A stretch of DNA of 64,000 nt from Aquiflexum lacus (GCF_015476655.1 NZ_JABFHF010000010.1:62001-126000), one strand, 5' to 3'; positions 18,141-28,237 are shown, numbered from the stretch's first letter. The notes: generated from the sequence alone by a model not told the origin. Numbers and translations are program-made.

Positions 18141-19196
18141 CTACCCATTCCCCTCCAAATAAAACCCCTGTAAAATATATTGCAGCTGTCCGTATTCAAT
18201 CAGGAAAGCATCATGACCGTAGGATGAATGGATTTCATGGTAGGATCCTCTTTGGACATGTTTGGCTATAAACTGAGATTCTTCTTTAAGAAACAATAGG
18301 TCGCGGTCCACACCGATAGCCAACACCTTTGAAGGTATTTCTGATAAAGCTTTTTCCATTCCTCCTCTTCCTCTACCAATATCGTGGCTGTCCATGGCTT
18401 TGCTCAACACCCAATAGGAAAAGGCATTGAAACGATTTGCCAGTTTATGTCCCTGATACCTCAAGTAGGATGAAATCCGGAAATTATCCAGTTTCTCGTC
18501 TTTATCTGATTGTTTCATTGCAAAATTCTCAGGATGCCTATAGGAAAGCATAGCGATTGCTCTGGCTGCTTCCAATCCTTTTTTTCCGGCATCAGGATGA
18601 TTTTGGCCCCAAGTACTGTCAGCTTCAATGGACATCCTTTGGGTTTCATTGAATCCTATGGTCCAAGGGGAAGTTTTTGGATTGGAGGCAAGGATGATGG
18701 TGTTCTTAACTTTGTTTTGAAGTAAATACGCCCATTCCAAAGCTACTTGACCACCTAGAGAGCCACCGATGACAGTGTTGATCTGAGAAATGCCCAAATG
18801 TTCCCGCACTTTGTCCAAAGAGGCTGCAAGGTCTCTAGTACTGAGGTTTGGGAAATCGTAGTAGAAAGGTTTACCTGTTTTAGGATTAATGGAAAGCGGA
18901 TTGGTAGAACCGTAACAGGAACCCAACAGATTGGCGCAAACGATAAAGTATTTGGTGGGATCATAGAATTTGTCTTCTCCTACGATTCCGTTCCACCATT
19001 CCTGTACATTGGCATCACCTGTAAGCGCATGGATGACCCAAACCACATTGTCTTTTGAAGTAGTCAAATGCCCTTGCGTGGTATAGGCAATTTCAAATCC
19101 TGGGAGTGACTCCCCCGATTCTAATTTAAATTCACCTTCATGCCTGTAGGTTTCCTGCGCCATATCTATAATCAGGTAATTACTTTCTAAATTCAT
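18141..19196 (-). CDS. metX: Homoserine O-acetyltransferase MetX
   Basis: A 351-residue alpha/beta-hydrolase-fold acyltransferase of methionine synthesis, making O-acyl-homoserine. NLLGSCYGSTNP (about 89-100) and the nucleophile elbow GGSLGGQ (about 145) are diagnostic. The catalytic Asp lies in GVDRDLLF and His in SSYGHDAFL near the C-terminus. It lies downstream of metY in the same direction, 66 bases away, so the two consecutive pathway enzymes are probably co-regulated by the SAM riboswitch. Acetyl- versus succinyl-CoA use cannot be settled here; acetyl is the family default and fits MetY. Confidence 0.93.
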   Translation of the reverse strand: MNLESNYLIIDMAQETYRHEGEFKLESGESLPGFEIAYTTQGHLTTSKDNVVWVIHALTGDANVQEWWNGIVGEDKFYDPTKYFIVCANLLGSCYGSTNPLSINPKTGKPFYYDFPNLSTRDLAASLDKVREHLGISQINTVIGGSLGGQVALEWAYLLQNKVKNTIILASNPKTSPWTIGFNETQRMSIEADSTWGQNHPDAGKKGLEAARAIAMLSYRHPENFAMKQSDKDEKLDNFRISSYLRYQGHKLANRFNAFSYWVLSKAMDSHDIGRGRGGMEKALSEIPSKVLAIGVDRDLLFLKEESQFIAKHVQRGSYHEIHSSYGHDAFLIEYGQLQYILQGFYLEGNG

Positions 19197-19219
19197 TGTA
19201 CTTAACTAATGGGTATTGA

Positions 19220-19257
19220 AACCTGTCAGGTATTGAAGACCTGACAGGTTTTTTTTT
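19220..19257. repeat. AACCTGTCAGGT hairpin between metY and metX
   Basis: A perfect 12-bp stem (AACCTGTCAGGT with ACCTGACAGGTT, 7-base loop), followed by a T run on the plus strand only. Both flanking genes read on the minus strand, where the hairpin is preceded rather than followed by the homopolymer. It therefore looks like a dispersed Bacteroidetes palindrome or a plus-strand terminator with nothing to terminate. It could also modulate the metY-metX transcript. Confidence 0.6.
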
Positions 19258-19262
19258 AAGTT

Positions 19263-20579
<1,317 letters not shown>

Positions 20580-20762
20580 TTAATTGTTAAGAGTAAATTG
20601 AGGATACAAATTAGTAAATCCCATAGGATAAATAGGGTAGTGGCAAGATTAAATTTTTACCAACGCATATAACTGCCAAACCTACAACATCGGTAAAATG
20701 GAGTTGTGAATTGGCGGAAAACTTTGAAACTTGGATTTGATTTTTTCTTATTCATTATGTCT

Positions 20763-20881
20763 GGAATTTATAGTTCCAAATGGAATTACGCCCATTTGGC
20801 AGGAATTGGCACCTTTTCAACGAATCGAATGGTTGCCAGAGGGTCATCGAGCCTGTCTCTCACCTCTTCTGTATAAATCCC
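20763..20881 (-). promoter_or_regulatory. SAM-I (S-box) riboswitch upstream of metY-metX
   Basis: Read on the minus strand, this element has the SAM-I core in order: AAGAGGTGAGAGACAGGCTC, GATGACCCTCTGGCAACC and AAGGTGCCAATTCCTGCC. The outer helix P1 closes perfectly over 10 bp with one G-U pair: GGGATTTATA (20881-20872) with TATAAATTCC (20772-20763). A P4-type hairpin CCAAATGG / CCATTTGG sits before the 3' P1 strand. It ends about 195 bases before the metY ATG. I see no clear intrinsic terminator in that leader, so the expression platform is unresolved. Confidence 0.93.
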
Positions 20882-21162
20882 AACACTTGATAAAAAGTGA
20901 AAGGATGTCACAAATTAAAATCCGAAAGCTTGGATATGCAAGGGATTGGAGGTTTTATTTTCTAAACCAAAGCAGGATTGTGTATTTAGATTTTGTGTTT
21001 AAAAAAATTATAGAAAGAAACCTTAGGGTTGTATGTAATTGAGGGCGAAAAAATCATCTGGCGGAGCAGGTATTCAGGCTTTAAAGGTCTAAATGAAGTT
21101 GGTTATTGGTAAACCAAGGAAATTATTCCAATTGCCATTTGGAAATAATAGAAGGGGCTTTT

Positions 21163-21492
21163 TCACTCAGGGACAAACTGCAGGAGTTCGGCCAGTTCTT
21201 TATCAGTAAGGTTTTCCTTGTCGGACTTGTCGTAAATGGAGAGTAAGTAAACGGTATCATTGGCCACCACGAAGTTGGTGATTACCCTTGCCCCACCCGA
21301 TTTGCCCTTGCCTTTAGACTTGATGGCCAATCGTATTTTGTAGCAGTTTCTGCCTATGGCAGTACCCTGATCCGGGTTCTCCTTCAGCACTTTAACCAGT
21401 GTTAACAGCTCGAATTTTAGGGAAGGATATTTTTTGACAAGCTTTTTAGCTTGACGCTCAAAAACCTCAATAGACTTTACACTATAGCTCAT
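21163..21492 (-). CDS. RelE/ParE-family toxin of a type II toxin-antitoxin pair
   Basis: A 109-residue basic protein. I take the ATG at 21492 (MSYSVKSIEVFERQAKKL); a longer frame to 21519 lies inside the antitoxin. The fold pattern fits RelE/ParE: N-terminal helices with FERQAKKLVKKYP, then a strand with CYKIRLAI, RVITNFVV and VYLLSIYDKSDK. RelE-type toxins are ribosome-dependent mRNA nucleases and ParE types target gyrase; which applies is not clear. It overlaps the upstream antitoxin gene by 11 bases. Confidence 0.82.
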   Translation of the reverse strand: MSYSVKSIEVFERQAKKLVKKYPSLKFELLTLVKVLKENPDQGTAIGRNCYKIRLAIKSKGKGKSGGARVITNFVVANDTVYLLSIYDKSDKENLTDKELAELLQFVPE

Positions 21493-21688
21493 TGAGGAAA
21501 TCTTCTGCGTCCCGGGCATGTTTTTTACCTGCCCGGATTTGCTTCATCTCTTCCACAGCTTCCCTGATCTCGCTCATAAGCTGCGCTTTGGCATCGGTAA
21601 GCTGTTTGGTTTTTACATACGGAAGTCCTTTGAGCACTTCCAGTAAGTGTAGGGCTTTGCTGTCTTTTATGTCGAGTAGTACCTTCAT
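21482..21688 (-). CDS. Putative antitoxin paired with the RelE/ParE toxin
   Basis: A 68-residue acidic-tailed protein starting MKVLLDIKDSKALHLLEVL at the ATG at 21688; a TTG two codons earlier is less likely. It has an N-terminal strand-helix and a long charged helix (SEIREAVEEMKQIRAGK) ending EDFLNEL. No named antitoxin family is certain. The antitoxin-first order and the 11-base overlap with the toxin are typical of type II modules and support the call. Confidence 0.75.
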   Translation of the reverse strand: MKVLLDIKDSKALHLLEVLKGLPYVKTKQLTDAKAQLMSEIREAVEEMKQIRAGKKHARDAEDFLNEL

Positions 21689-21975
21689 AATCAAAATGAA
21701 TTACAAATATACGGGAATTTGTTACCTTAAAAAACTTAAATGTTCTTAACCATTTTGGGAATAAAATCTACTTCTATGTCATATCGTTATTTACAATTTT
21801 TTTACCAAAGGGATCATTTACTTAAAACAAGCAACAAATAGGTCACATAGATTAATCAATATTAAGAATTTACTTAATATTGACTTAGTCATAATAAATC
21901 CAAACACAAATACAATTCAAAGTGATTGTCAGAATAACCGATGGTATTCTTAACCAAACAGCTGATCCTGTATCC

Positions 21976-22302
21976 CTACAAATGAATCTTTTCAATCTTC
22001 ACCGCTGTCCCGGAAGAAGTCACCATCAGCATGCCATCCCGGATGGTTTCATAGTCTAGGTCAATTCCAACAATGGCATTTGCGCCAAAAGCTTTTGCCT
22101 GCATTTCCATTTCGGACATTGCCGTAGCCTTGGCTTCACGCAATACGCGTTCGTATGCACCGGACCGCCCGCCCACTATGTCTGTGATGCTGGCAAAAAA
22201 ATCTTTGAATACATTTGCTCCGATAATGGTCTCACCTGATACTACTCCTAGGTATGCAGTGATTTTGTAGCCTTCTAAACTTGGTGTTGTGCTTACGATC
22301 AT
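21976..22302 (-). CDS. YbjQ / UPF0145 family protein
   Basis: A 108-residue cytoplasmic protein with the whole UPF0145 (YbjQ, putative heavy-metal-binding) pattern: [29 protein letters not shown] and [13 protein letters not shown]. Members form beta-rich pentamers; function is poorly known. It starts 3 bases after the stop of the NlpC/P60 lipoprotein gene and is probably co-transcribed with it. Confidence 0.9.
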   Translation of the reverse strand: MIVSTTPSLEGYKITAYLGVVSGETIIGANVFKDFFASITDIVGGRSGAYERVLREAKATAMSEMEMQAKAFGANAIVGIDLDYETIRDGMLMVTSSGTAVKIEKIHL

Positions 22303-22305
22303 GGT

Positions 22306-23487
22306 TTATGGATTTAAAGTGGGAAAATTCATCATTGTTTCAACTTCTTTGATATTTGGGGTGAGATGGCCAATGACCCTTTTGGTTCTCAGGTATCTGT
22401 TCATTTCATATTCGTCATAATTAGGACTATCTTGGTCAAAGCTACTGATTCTTACCCTGCCACGTGAGTGGATAAAGGAATTGTCGCCGATCCACATCCC
22501 TACATGCACTACCTTTTCTTTTTTGTCTCCGGTTGCTTTTTCACCAAAAAACAACAAATCTCCCACTTCAAGGTTTTCCCAATTTTTATCCTCATCCACT
22601 TCTTCACCTTCCCAAATTTGTTGGGATGCATCCCTTGGGATGACCTGACCATTTAGGAAAAATATGGTTTTGGTAAATCCACTGCAATCAACTCCCTTGA
22701 AGGAGGTACCGCCCCAAAGATAGGGAACTCCCATCATGGCTTTGGCAGTTTGGATCAGGTTTTCAGGACTGAGTTGTCTGCTTTCGTTCCATGATTCAAA
22801 TGGCATCAATTGGTTTTTTTTCACAAAACCAACCCTGCCATCGGGAAGTAGTATTTCCTGATGATTAGTTTCAGTCCACTCAAGGGAAATAATATTCCCT
22901 GCAACCAAATCACTGATGACTTCCTTTTCATCGCTATCTGCATAGGCAAAACCACTGTAATCTGTAAAGACTGCTTTTGGAAGTTGGTTCCATTCTGATA
23001 GTTCTTTCTCATTCATGACATGAATTCCACCCGAATCTACCCAGGAGATATATTGATCCGGCGTTTGTATGAGATACCAAGAGCCTTCTTTTTTCAATAC
23101 TTTAAGCGGAGTGCCCAATAATGCCTGGGTGGCCAGTTCCGCGGAGTGTTTAGGTGCACTTCTGATATTTGCAACTGAAATAGTCACCACTGCAAATTCC
23201 TTTCCCTCTACAGATTGATCAGGCAAAGTTGAAATTTGGTCTTCGTATTTGATATCCAGTTTATCCAATTTTCCTCTGAAGATTTGCAAGGCTTCAGTCT
23301 GATCGGTTTCTCCTGAAAGTATACCATTTGACCATTCTATTTCCCAGATGGCAACCCGCTTGTCAGGGGCATATTCGGATTTGAATTCAGAGATCAATTG
23401 TTCTACTAGCCCACTTTTTTCATCTTGGCAGGAAAGTAAAACAATTCCTAAAGCCAGTGAAAGAAACTTTGAAATGTACTTGGTCAA
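22306..23487 (-). CDS. NlpC/P60 (C40) cell-wall hydrolase lipoprotein with SH3 domains
   Basis: A 393-residue envelope peptidase. No ATG precedes the signal peptide; the best start is TTG at 23487 (reading L/M-TKYISKFLSLALGIVLLSC), giving a lipoprotein with lipobox LLSC. A longer GTG-started frame runs through the upstream terminator and is rejected. Two bacterial SH3-like regions (about 95-235) precede a C-terminal NlpC/P60 domain (about 250-375) with catalytic Cys in GVDCSGFTK and His in HVGMWIG, plus IHSRGRVR. It likely cuts peptide stems of peptidoglycan. YbjQ follows after 3 bases. Confidence 0.88.
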   Translation of the reverse strand: MTKYISKFLSLALGIVLLSCQDEKSGLVEQLISEFKSEYAPDKRVAIWEIEWSNGILSGETDQTEALQIFRGKLDKLDIKYEDQISTLPDQSVEGKEFAVVTISVANIRSAPKHSAELATQALLGTPLKVLKKEGSWYLIQTPDQYISWVDSGGIHVMNEKELSEWNQLPKAVFTDYSGFAYADSDEKEVISDLVAGNIISLEWTETNHQEILLPDGRVGFVKKNQLMPFESWNESRQLSPENLIQTAKAMMGVPYLWGGTSFKGVDCSGFTKTIFFLNGQVIPRDASQQIWEGEEVDEDKNWENLEVGDLLFFGEKATGDKKEKVVHVGMWIGDNSFIHSRGRVRISSFDQDSPNYDEYEMNRYLRTKRVIGHLTPNIKEVETMMNFPTLNP

Positions 23488-23511
23488 GGAATTTTGGTTT
23501 TGAGTTGGTAA

Positions 23512-23542
23512 TAAAAAAACCGTGGTAGCTATTACCACGGTT
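23512..23542 (-). terminator. Rho-independent terminator after the amidohydrolase cluster
   Basis: A perfect 10-bp stem AACCGTGGTA / TACCACGGTT with a 5-base loop, followed on the minus strand by seven T. It begins 11 bases after the stop of the third amidohydrolase gene and separates that operon from the NlpC/P60 gene. Confidence 0.9.
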
Positions 23543-23552
23543 TAAACTTAAA

Positions 23553-24860
23553 TCAGTTTCCATTTTTTTCCAAACCGGGAGATCTTTCCAAGAACTCCTG
23601 ATAGAGTTTGATATGCCTGTTGCTCATGGGGACACGATAGCCATCAATAAACACATGGCTGATCTGTGTTTTGGTTTCAAAAGGATCTCCTGTCGATACA
23701 AACAAGGTAGCATCTTTACCTGTCTCAATTGAGCCTAACCTGTCAGCTACGCCAAATACCTCGGCGGCATTGATGGTTACGGATTTGAGTGCTTCTTCTT
23801 TACCCATTCCGTAAGCTGCGGCGAATCCCGCATTAAAAGGGAGATTTCTGGTATTTTCGGCATCATTGCTTCTGATTACTACTTTTACACCTGCTTTGGC
23901 CATTTTTCCTGGGTTTGTATAGGCTGCATCATATCTGTCAGATTGACGGGTAGGTATAGAAAGCATGGGACCTGCTACTACGGGAAGTTTGGCTTCTGCG
24001 ATTTTATCGGCTACTCTCCAACCTTCGGCGACTCCTGTCAGTATGGCTTTTACATTTTTGGATTGAATCCAGTCAATGGCAGCAACAATATCAGAGGCAG
24101 CATTGACCTCTACCAACAAGGGCAATTCTCCTGCAATCACTTTGGCAAGTTGTTCCATTTCAGGATAAAACTGAAGTTCTGCATTCGCCTCTTTAAGTTG
24201 GTGGTAAGTTATTGCCCTTTCCCAGATTTCATTTAAGGTTTTCTGAGCCTTTTCAGATTCTTTCTTGATATCCTCATCAGATCTTCTATCCCATGTACTT
24301 CTTCTTGCAGAAGAGGGGAAATTCAAAACCACACCTTTGAAACCAGCATACATCTGATCAGGTGTGTAACCATTCAGGTTGATCAAAGCAGCAGTTCCAG
24401 GGAATAAACCACCTGAAGGAACTGCAAGGGTAGTGGTCACCCCGCTCACTCTTGTGACCGGTATTGCTATTGAATTTGGATTGACTGCGACCAATGCCTG
24501 CATATTTGGCGTAACTTGACCAATCTCTGCAAAATCCTGAGTTTCTGGTAAAGAGTTGACTTCAACAAGACCCAATCTGCTTCCACCGTCCATCAAGCCA
24601 GGATAGATAAATTGTCCCGTACAATCAATTACTTCTGCATCTCCTGCCAAAAGGTTTTTGCCAACTGCTTCTATTTTGCCATTGACAATCAGCACACTGC
24701 CATTTTCGATGATGCCATTGGTGACAGTTTGAATGGTGGCATTTTGCAGGAGAAATTTCCCGTTTCTGGGCTTGATGAATTCTCCGTCAAACTGGGCTTT
24801 TGCCATGAATGGAATCATGAGCAGGCAGAATATATAAAGGATGTTTTTTAAATTTTTCAT
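23553..24860 (-). CDS. Exported amidohydrolase-fold protein lacking the HxH metal motif
   Basis: A 435-residue secreted protein (signal peptide to MAKAQ) with the beta-sandwich plus TIM-barrel pattern of the amidohydrolase superfamily: GSVLIVNGKIEAVGKNL, then YPGLMDGGSRLG, and the C-terminal return DRLGSIETGKDATLFV. Where active members have HxH after strand 1, this one has GGS, and later His ligands are not obvious. It is likely inactive as a metal hydrolase or uses another chemistry. It is the last gene of a three-gene cluster, 27 bases after the intact paralogue. Confidence 0.85.
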   Translation of the reverse strand: MKNLKNILYIFCLLMIPFMAKAQFDGEFIKPRNGKFLLQNATIQTVTNGIIENGSVLIVNGKIEAVGKNLLAGDAEVIDCTGQFIYPGLMDGGSRLGLVEVNSLPETQDFAEIGQVTPNMQALVAVNPNSIAIPVTRVSGVTTTLAVPSGGLFPGTAALINLNGYTPDQMYAGFKGVVLNFPSSARRSTWDRRSDEDIKKESEKAQKTLNEIWERAITYHQLKEANAELQFYPEMEQLAKVIAGELPLLVEVNAASDIVAAIDWIQSKNVKAILTGVAEGWRVADKIAEAKLPVVAGPMLSIPTRQSDRYDAAYTNPGKMAKAGVKVVIRSNDAENTRNLPFNAGFAAAYGMGKEEALKSVTINAAEVFGVADRLGSIETGKDATLFVSTGDPFETKTQISHVFIDGYRVPMSNRHIKLYQEFLERSPGLEKNGN

Positions 24861-24887
24861 TTTCTTTTTGATTAAATCCTTGGGAAA

Positions 24888-26270
24888 TTAATGGCCATGT
24901 TCAAATAGATTTCTCCCAAAATTGGTAAAGAAAAAGTCTACACCGTGCATACACTTATGGTCATGTTCTTTGAGGAATATGGGCTCAATGATATCTGTAG
25001 CACTAACCCTAAGTCTCTTGTCATTATCGTCTTCATTGATGTCAAAATATTTTACCCCATCCACAAAGGTCATCTGAGGAATAGCATATACTGAAAGCGG
25101 ATGTCCTTCAAAGATTACAAGATCTGCCTGTTTGCCTTCTTCAATGGAACCGACTTTGTCAGCGATACCCAATTGCTTGGCCGGATTGATCGTGATCAAA
25201 GCCAATGTCTGTTCATCATCCAATTGACCATATCTTTGAGCTTTACCGGCTTCATGATATAAGTGTCTGATCAATTCACCGGAATCAGAATTAATGGAGG
25301 TGATCACACCGTTTTCGGTAAGGATGGCAGCATTGTAGGCCGTTGAATAATATACCTCAAACTTGTAAGCCCACCAATCTGCAAAAACCGAAGCTCCCAT
25401 TGTATAGGCAGCCAATTCCGGCGCAACTTTAAAGCCTTCGTTGACATGGGAAAAAACAATGTTTGTAATTCCAAAATCCCTACAGGTATTGATCAGTGCA
25501 TATATCTCATCCGCCCGGTAAGAGTGACAGTGAATAATGACTTTTCCATCCAGTATATCCACAAGAGTCTGTAGTCTGGTATCATATTTTGGAGGAACAG
25601 GCGTTGCTCCTTTTTGTTTTAAGGCTGCATTGTAGGTATCCCAAGTTTTTTTGTATTGAATGGCTTCATTAAATCCATTCCGGATAACGGCCTCTACACC
25701 CATTCTTGATCTGGGTTGATTACCATTTCCCCTACCATGAACTCTAGTCGGGTTTTCACCCAAGGCAAACTTGATGGTTCTTGGTGCTTCTTTCATGAAT
25801 AGGTCTTCTGGATTTCCTGATCCGTATCGATGTTTCAGGGTAATATTTTGACCTCCAATGGCATTTGCTGAACCATGCATGGCGTGTGAGATGGTAACTC
25901 CCCCGGCCAAAGCTCGGTAAAGTCCGATATCATAGGGATCAACTACATCGGCCATTCTTACCTCAGAGGTGATAGGAGCAGTGGCTTCATTAACCGCATC
26001 CAAGGCGACATGGGAGTGGGCATCAATAATCCCCGGCATCAGGTATTTTCCTTTTGCATCTATGGTTTGCACATTTGCAGCTGTAAGGTTTTTTCCGATA
26101 CTTTTAATGACACCATTTTCTACCAATACATCAGTTTCTTCCAAAGTTCCATTGGTGATGGTCAGCACGGTGGCGTTTTTGATCAGCACAGAGCCTTTTG
26201 GTGTCTGCGCTTTGGCAAACAGAACAGCCAACATCAAAAAGGATATGAGTATATATTTTAATTTTTTCAT
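24888..26270 (-). CDS. Exported metal-dependent amidohydrolase
   Basis: A 460-residue secreted amidohydrolase (signal peptide to FAKAQ). It retains the full metal set: HSH at 85-87 in IIDAHSHVAL, His in VIIHCHSYRAD, His in IVFSHVNEG, and a candidate Asp in INSDSGELI. The N- and C-terminal beta-sandwich halves carry VLVENGVIKSIGKNL and DKVGSIEEGKQADLVIF. It resembles imidazolonepropionase-like or dipeptidase-like members; the substrate is unknown. The His-rich tail (EHDHKCMH and EHGH) is unusual. It lies between two motif-less paralogues, so a complex is plausible. Confidence 0.9.
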   Translation of the reverse strand: MKKLKYILISFLMLAVLFAKAQTPKGSVLIKNATVLTITNGTLEETDVLVENGVIKSIGKNLTAANVQTIDAKGKYLMPGIIDAHSHVALDAVNEATAPITSEVRMADVVDPYDIGLYRALAGGVTISHAMHGSANAIGGQNITLKHRYGSGNPEDLFMKEAPRTIKFALGENPTRVHGRGNGNQPRSRMGVEAVIRNGFNEAIQYKKTWDTYNAALKQKGATPVPPKYDTRLQTLVDILDGKVIIHCHSYRADEIYALINTCRDFGITNIVFSHVNEGFKVAPELAAYTMGASVFADWWAYKFEVYYSTAYNAAILTENGVITSINSDSGELIRHLYHEAGKAQRYGQLDDEQTLALITINPAKQLGIADKVGSIEEGKQADLVIFEGHPLSVYAIPQMTFVDGVKYFDINEDDNDKRLRVSATDIIEPIFLKEHDHKCMHGVDFFFTNFGRNLFEHGH

Positions 26271-26282
26271 CTTATCTATTGA

Positions 26283-27992
26283 TTAACGCGTACTTTGATT
26301 TGGTTTTTTTGTGGCATTTAGGGGGTAACTCCCAAAATCTGCCAAGGACATGTTTCCGGAAAACTGATTGTCATTGATATCACCGGATACGGTTACTTCA
26401 AGGGACATCCCTCCTGCTGCGACATCAAATGTAAAGGTGAGGTAATTGCCGGAGATACTGATGTTATTCATTTCTGAAGTAGCTGTTCCGCTGCCGGCAG
26501 GATTTGCATAGGTGATGGTTCCTTTGTAGGATTCCCCCTCTTTTTTGATTGTCATTATTCCGCCTGAGCTGCCTGCAGGAGTATCTGATGTATATTCCCA
26601 ATCACCGGCAATGTTGGCTGTTCCGTTTTCTCCATTACCATTGCCATTTGCAGCTTTCTTGGTTTTGATTTCATAATCAAATATATAGCCATCAGCTACC
26701 ACATGCCTTACTTGTGCATCTTCACTGAGCATTGGTCCTGTAAAAATGACCATGTTGGCCAGTTTTCCCTTTTCTATTGTTCCTGCAAATTTTGAGATTC
26801 CAAGGATATTTGCAGGATTGATTGTCAAAGCTGCTAATGCCCCATTTTCGCTAAGACCATTTTCCACCATCATTTTGAGGTTTTTCATAAGGTCTGAACT
26901 TTTCCCACCCACTGAGGTGAAACCAAAAGGTATTTCAGCTTTTTCTAATATACCTGCCTGTTTCAAATTATTTTCGTAGGCATCTTGGGCTCTTTTTGTT
27001 CTTGCCTTAATCTCATCGGAAAGATCATCCATTTTTGCTTTGGTGATTTTATCATCAGGCAGTTTCATGCTCATTAAGACCTGTGCATTGGCGGCTTTGA
27101 TTTCATTGACAACCATGTCTGCTTCAGTAACCCCGACCAGAACAAGTCTAAAACCATTTTCTTTTTGTAGCGAAAGTGCTCTCCTTATTTCAAGGTCATT
27201 CGAAACTTCAAACATGATCGGAATCCGCTTATCAATTACAGGGTAAAAAGCCTCAAGGGTTTTATTAACCTCAGGTCTGTTCAGACCACTGTTTGAAGCA
27301 AAAAGCCTTTGATGCTGAGCTGAATATTCTGCATTTTTATACAGGTCTCTGAATTTAGCCATGATACCCAACTGAGTTCCCGGATAGGAACCTCTACCAC
27401 CTCCTACTCCTCTGAATTTGGCGCCTAGGGATGTGTTCTGGGCAAGGATATTGGTTGAGGAATTTCCTCCTAAAACCACGATGGCTGCTTTTCCTGGTAA
27501 CATACCACCATCTGGAATCACTTGGGCAATAGTAAATCCACTTTTTCTCCAATCACTGATCTGATTGTTTTTGAAATCGAAATGATCGAGTACATTCCTC
27601 CAAGGAGTTATACCTGCATTTTCGTCAGGAGGATTTGAGGGGTCAAAATTGGATGGTCTTTCCGGATCAGTGGGTTTTGTAACACCTGCACTGCTAGCGC
27701 CATCTATAAAACCTGGATAAATGAATAAGGAGTCTCCATCTATCACTTGGGCTTCATTCGGAATACGGACATTTGTACCAACAGCCTCAATCAACCCATT
27801 TTTGATCAAAATTGTGGCGCCGGAAACTGTCTTGCCTGGTGCTGTGGTAATGGTAGCATTTTTAATTGCGTAGGTTCCTGTAACTCTTCTTTCCCCTGTG
27901 GGATCACTTTGGGCCCAAAGTGGATTGTAAGAAAGAAAAAAGCAGATAAACAATAAGCTACTGAATACTTTTAACTTGGGGTGCATATTCAT
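26283..27992 (-). CDS. Exported amidohydrolase-fold protein, HxH lost, with extra C-terminal beta domain
   Basis: A 569-residue secreted protein (signal peptide ending LWAQ). The amidohydrolase-like part runs to about residue 445 and has GFIDGASSAG where the metal HxH should be. After a Gly/Asn-rich linker, a separate beta-rich domain of about 105 residues follows (GDWEYTSDTPAGSSGGIMTI through FGSYPLNATKK), which looks like a small barrel or lipocalin-like binding module. First gene of the three-gene cluster; 12 bases separate it from the catalytic paralogue. Confidence 0.85.
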   Translation of the reverse strand: MNMHPKLKVFSSLLFICFFLSYNPLWAQSDPTGERRVTGTYAIKNATITTAPGKTVSGATILIKNGLIEAVGTNVRIPNEAQVIDGDSLFIYPGFIDGASSAGVTKPTDPERPSNFDPSNPPDENAGITPWRNVLDHFDFKNNQISDWRKSGFTIAQVIPDGGMLPGKAAIVVLGGNSSTNILAQNTSLGAKFRGVGGGRGSYPGTQLGIMAKFRDLYKNAEYSAQHQRLFASNSGLNRPEVNKTLEAFYPVIDKRIPIMFEVSNDLEIRRALSLQKENGFRLVLVGVTEADMVVNEIKAANAQVLMSMKLPDDKITKAKMDDLSDEIKARTKRAQDAYENNLKQAGILEKAEIPFGFTSVGGKSSDLMKNLKMMVENGLSENGALAALTINPANILGISKFAGTIEKGKLANMVIFTGPMLSEDAQVRHVVADGYIFDYEIKTKKAANGNGNGENGTANIAGDWEYTSDTPAGSSGGIMTIKKEGESYKGTITYANPAGSGTATSEMNNISISGNYLTFTFDVAAGGMSLEVTVSGDINDNQFSGNMSLADFGSYPLNATKKPNQSTR

Positions 27993-28237
27993 AGAAATAG
28001 TCTAAAATTGATTTATTTAACGAGTTGTAAGCTAGCAAAAGAAAATTTTTCAAAAAAAGTTATTTTTTTTAATAAGCAATATAGGTTAAGAACGGCAAAA
28101 AGATTTCTGCATAATGCATTTTAGTCCTTTTGTATTTTTTGATAAAAATTTTAAAATATTTCGGGTCTTAAACACCTTGTTTTTTTACTTTTTTTAAAAC
28201 TATCTTTATTCCACTAAGTCACCCAAAATTCTTTAAA
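27993..28237. other. AT-rich divergent promoter region
   Basis: This 245-base gap separates the amidohydrolase operon (minus) from the exopolysaccharide-like operon (plus). It is strongly AT-rich with A and T runs and no clear operator or hairpin. Promoters for both operons should lie here. Confidence 0.4.

Noticed and set aside
17707-18271. Several 76-100-codon open frames on both strands
   Set aside because: They lie in repeat-rich DNA or overlap metX on the opposite strand and have no recognisable domain or start context.
20731-21042. A 103-codon plus-strand open frame
   Set aside because: It begins with TTG, runs antisense through the SAM-I riboswitch and shows no protein-like family signature; the riboswitch explains the sequence.
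23488-23538. GTG-started N-terminal extension of the NlpC/P60 lipoprotein
   Set aside because: The extension is translated from the terminator stem and T run of the upstream operon and would destroy the lipoprotein signal.
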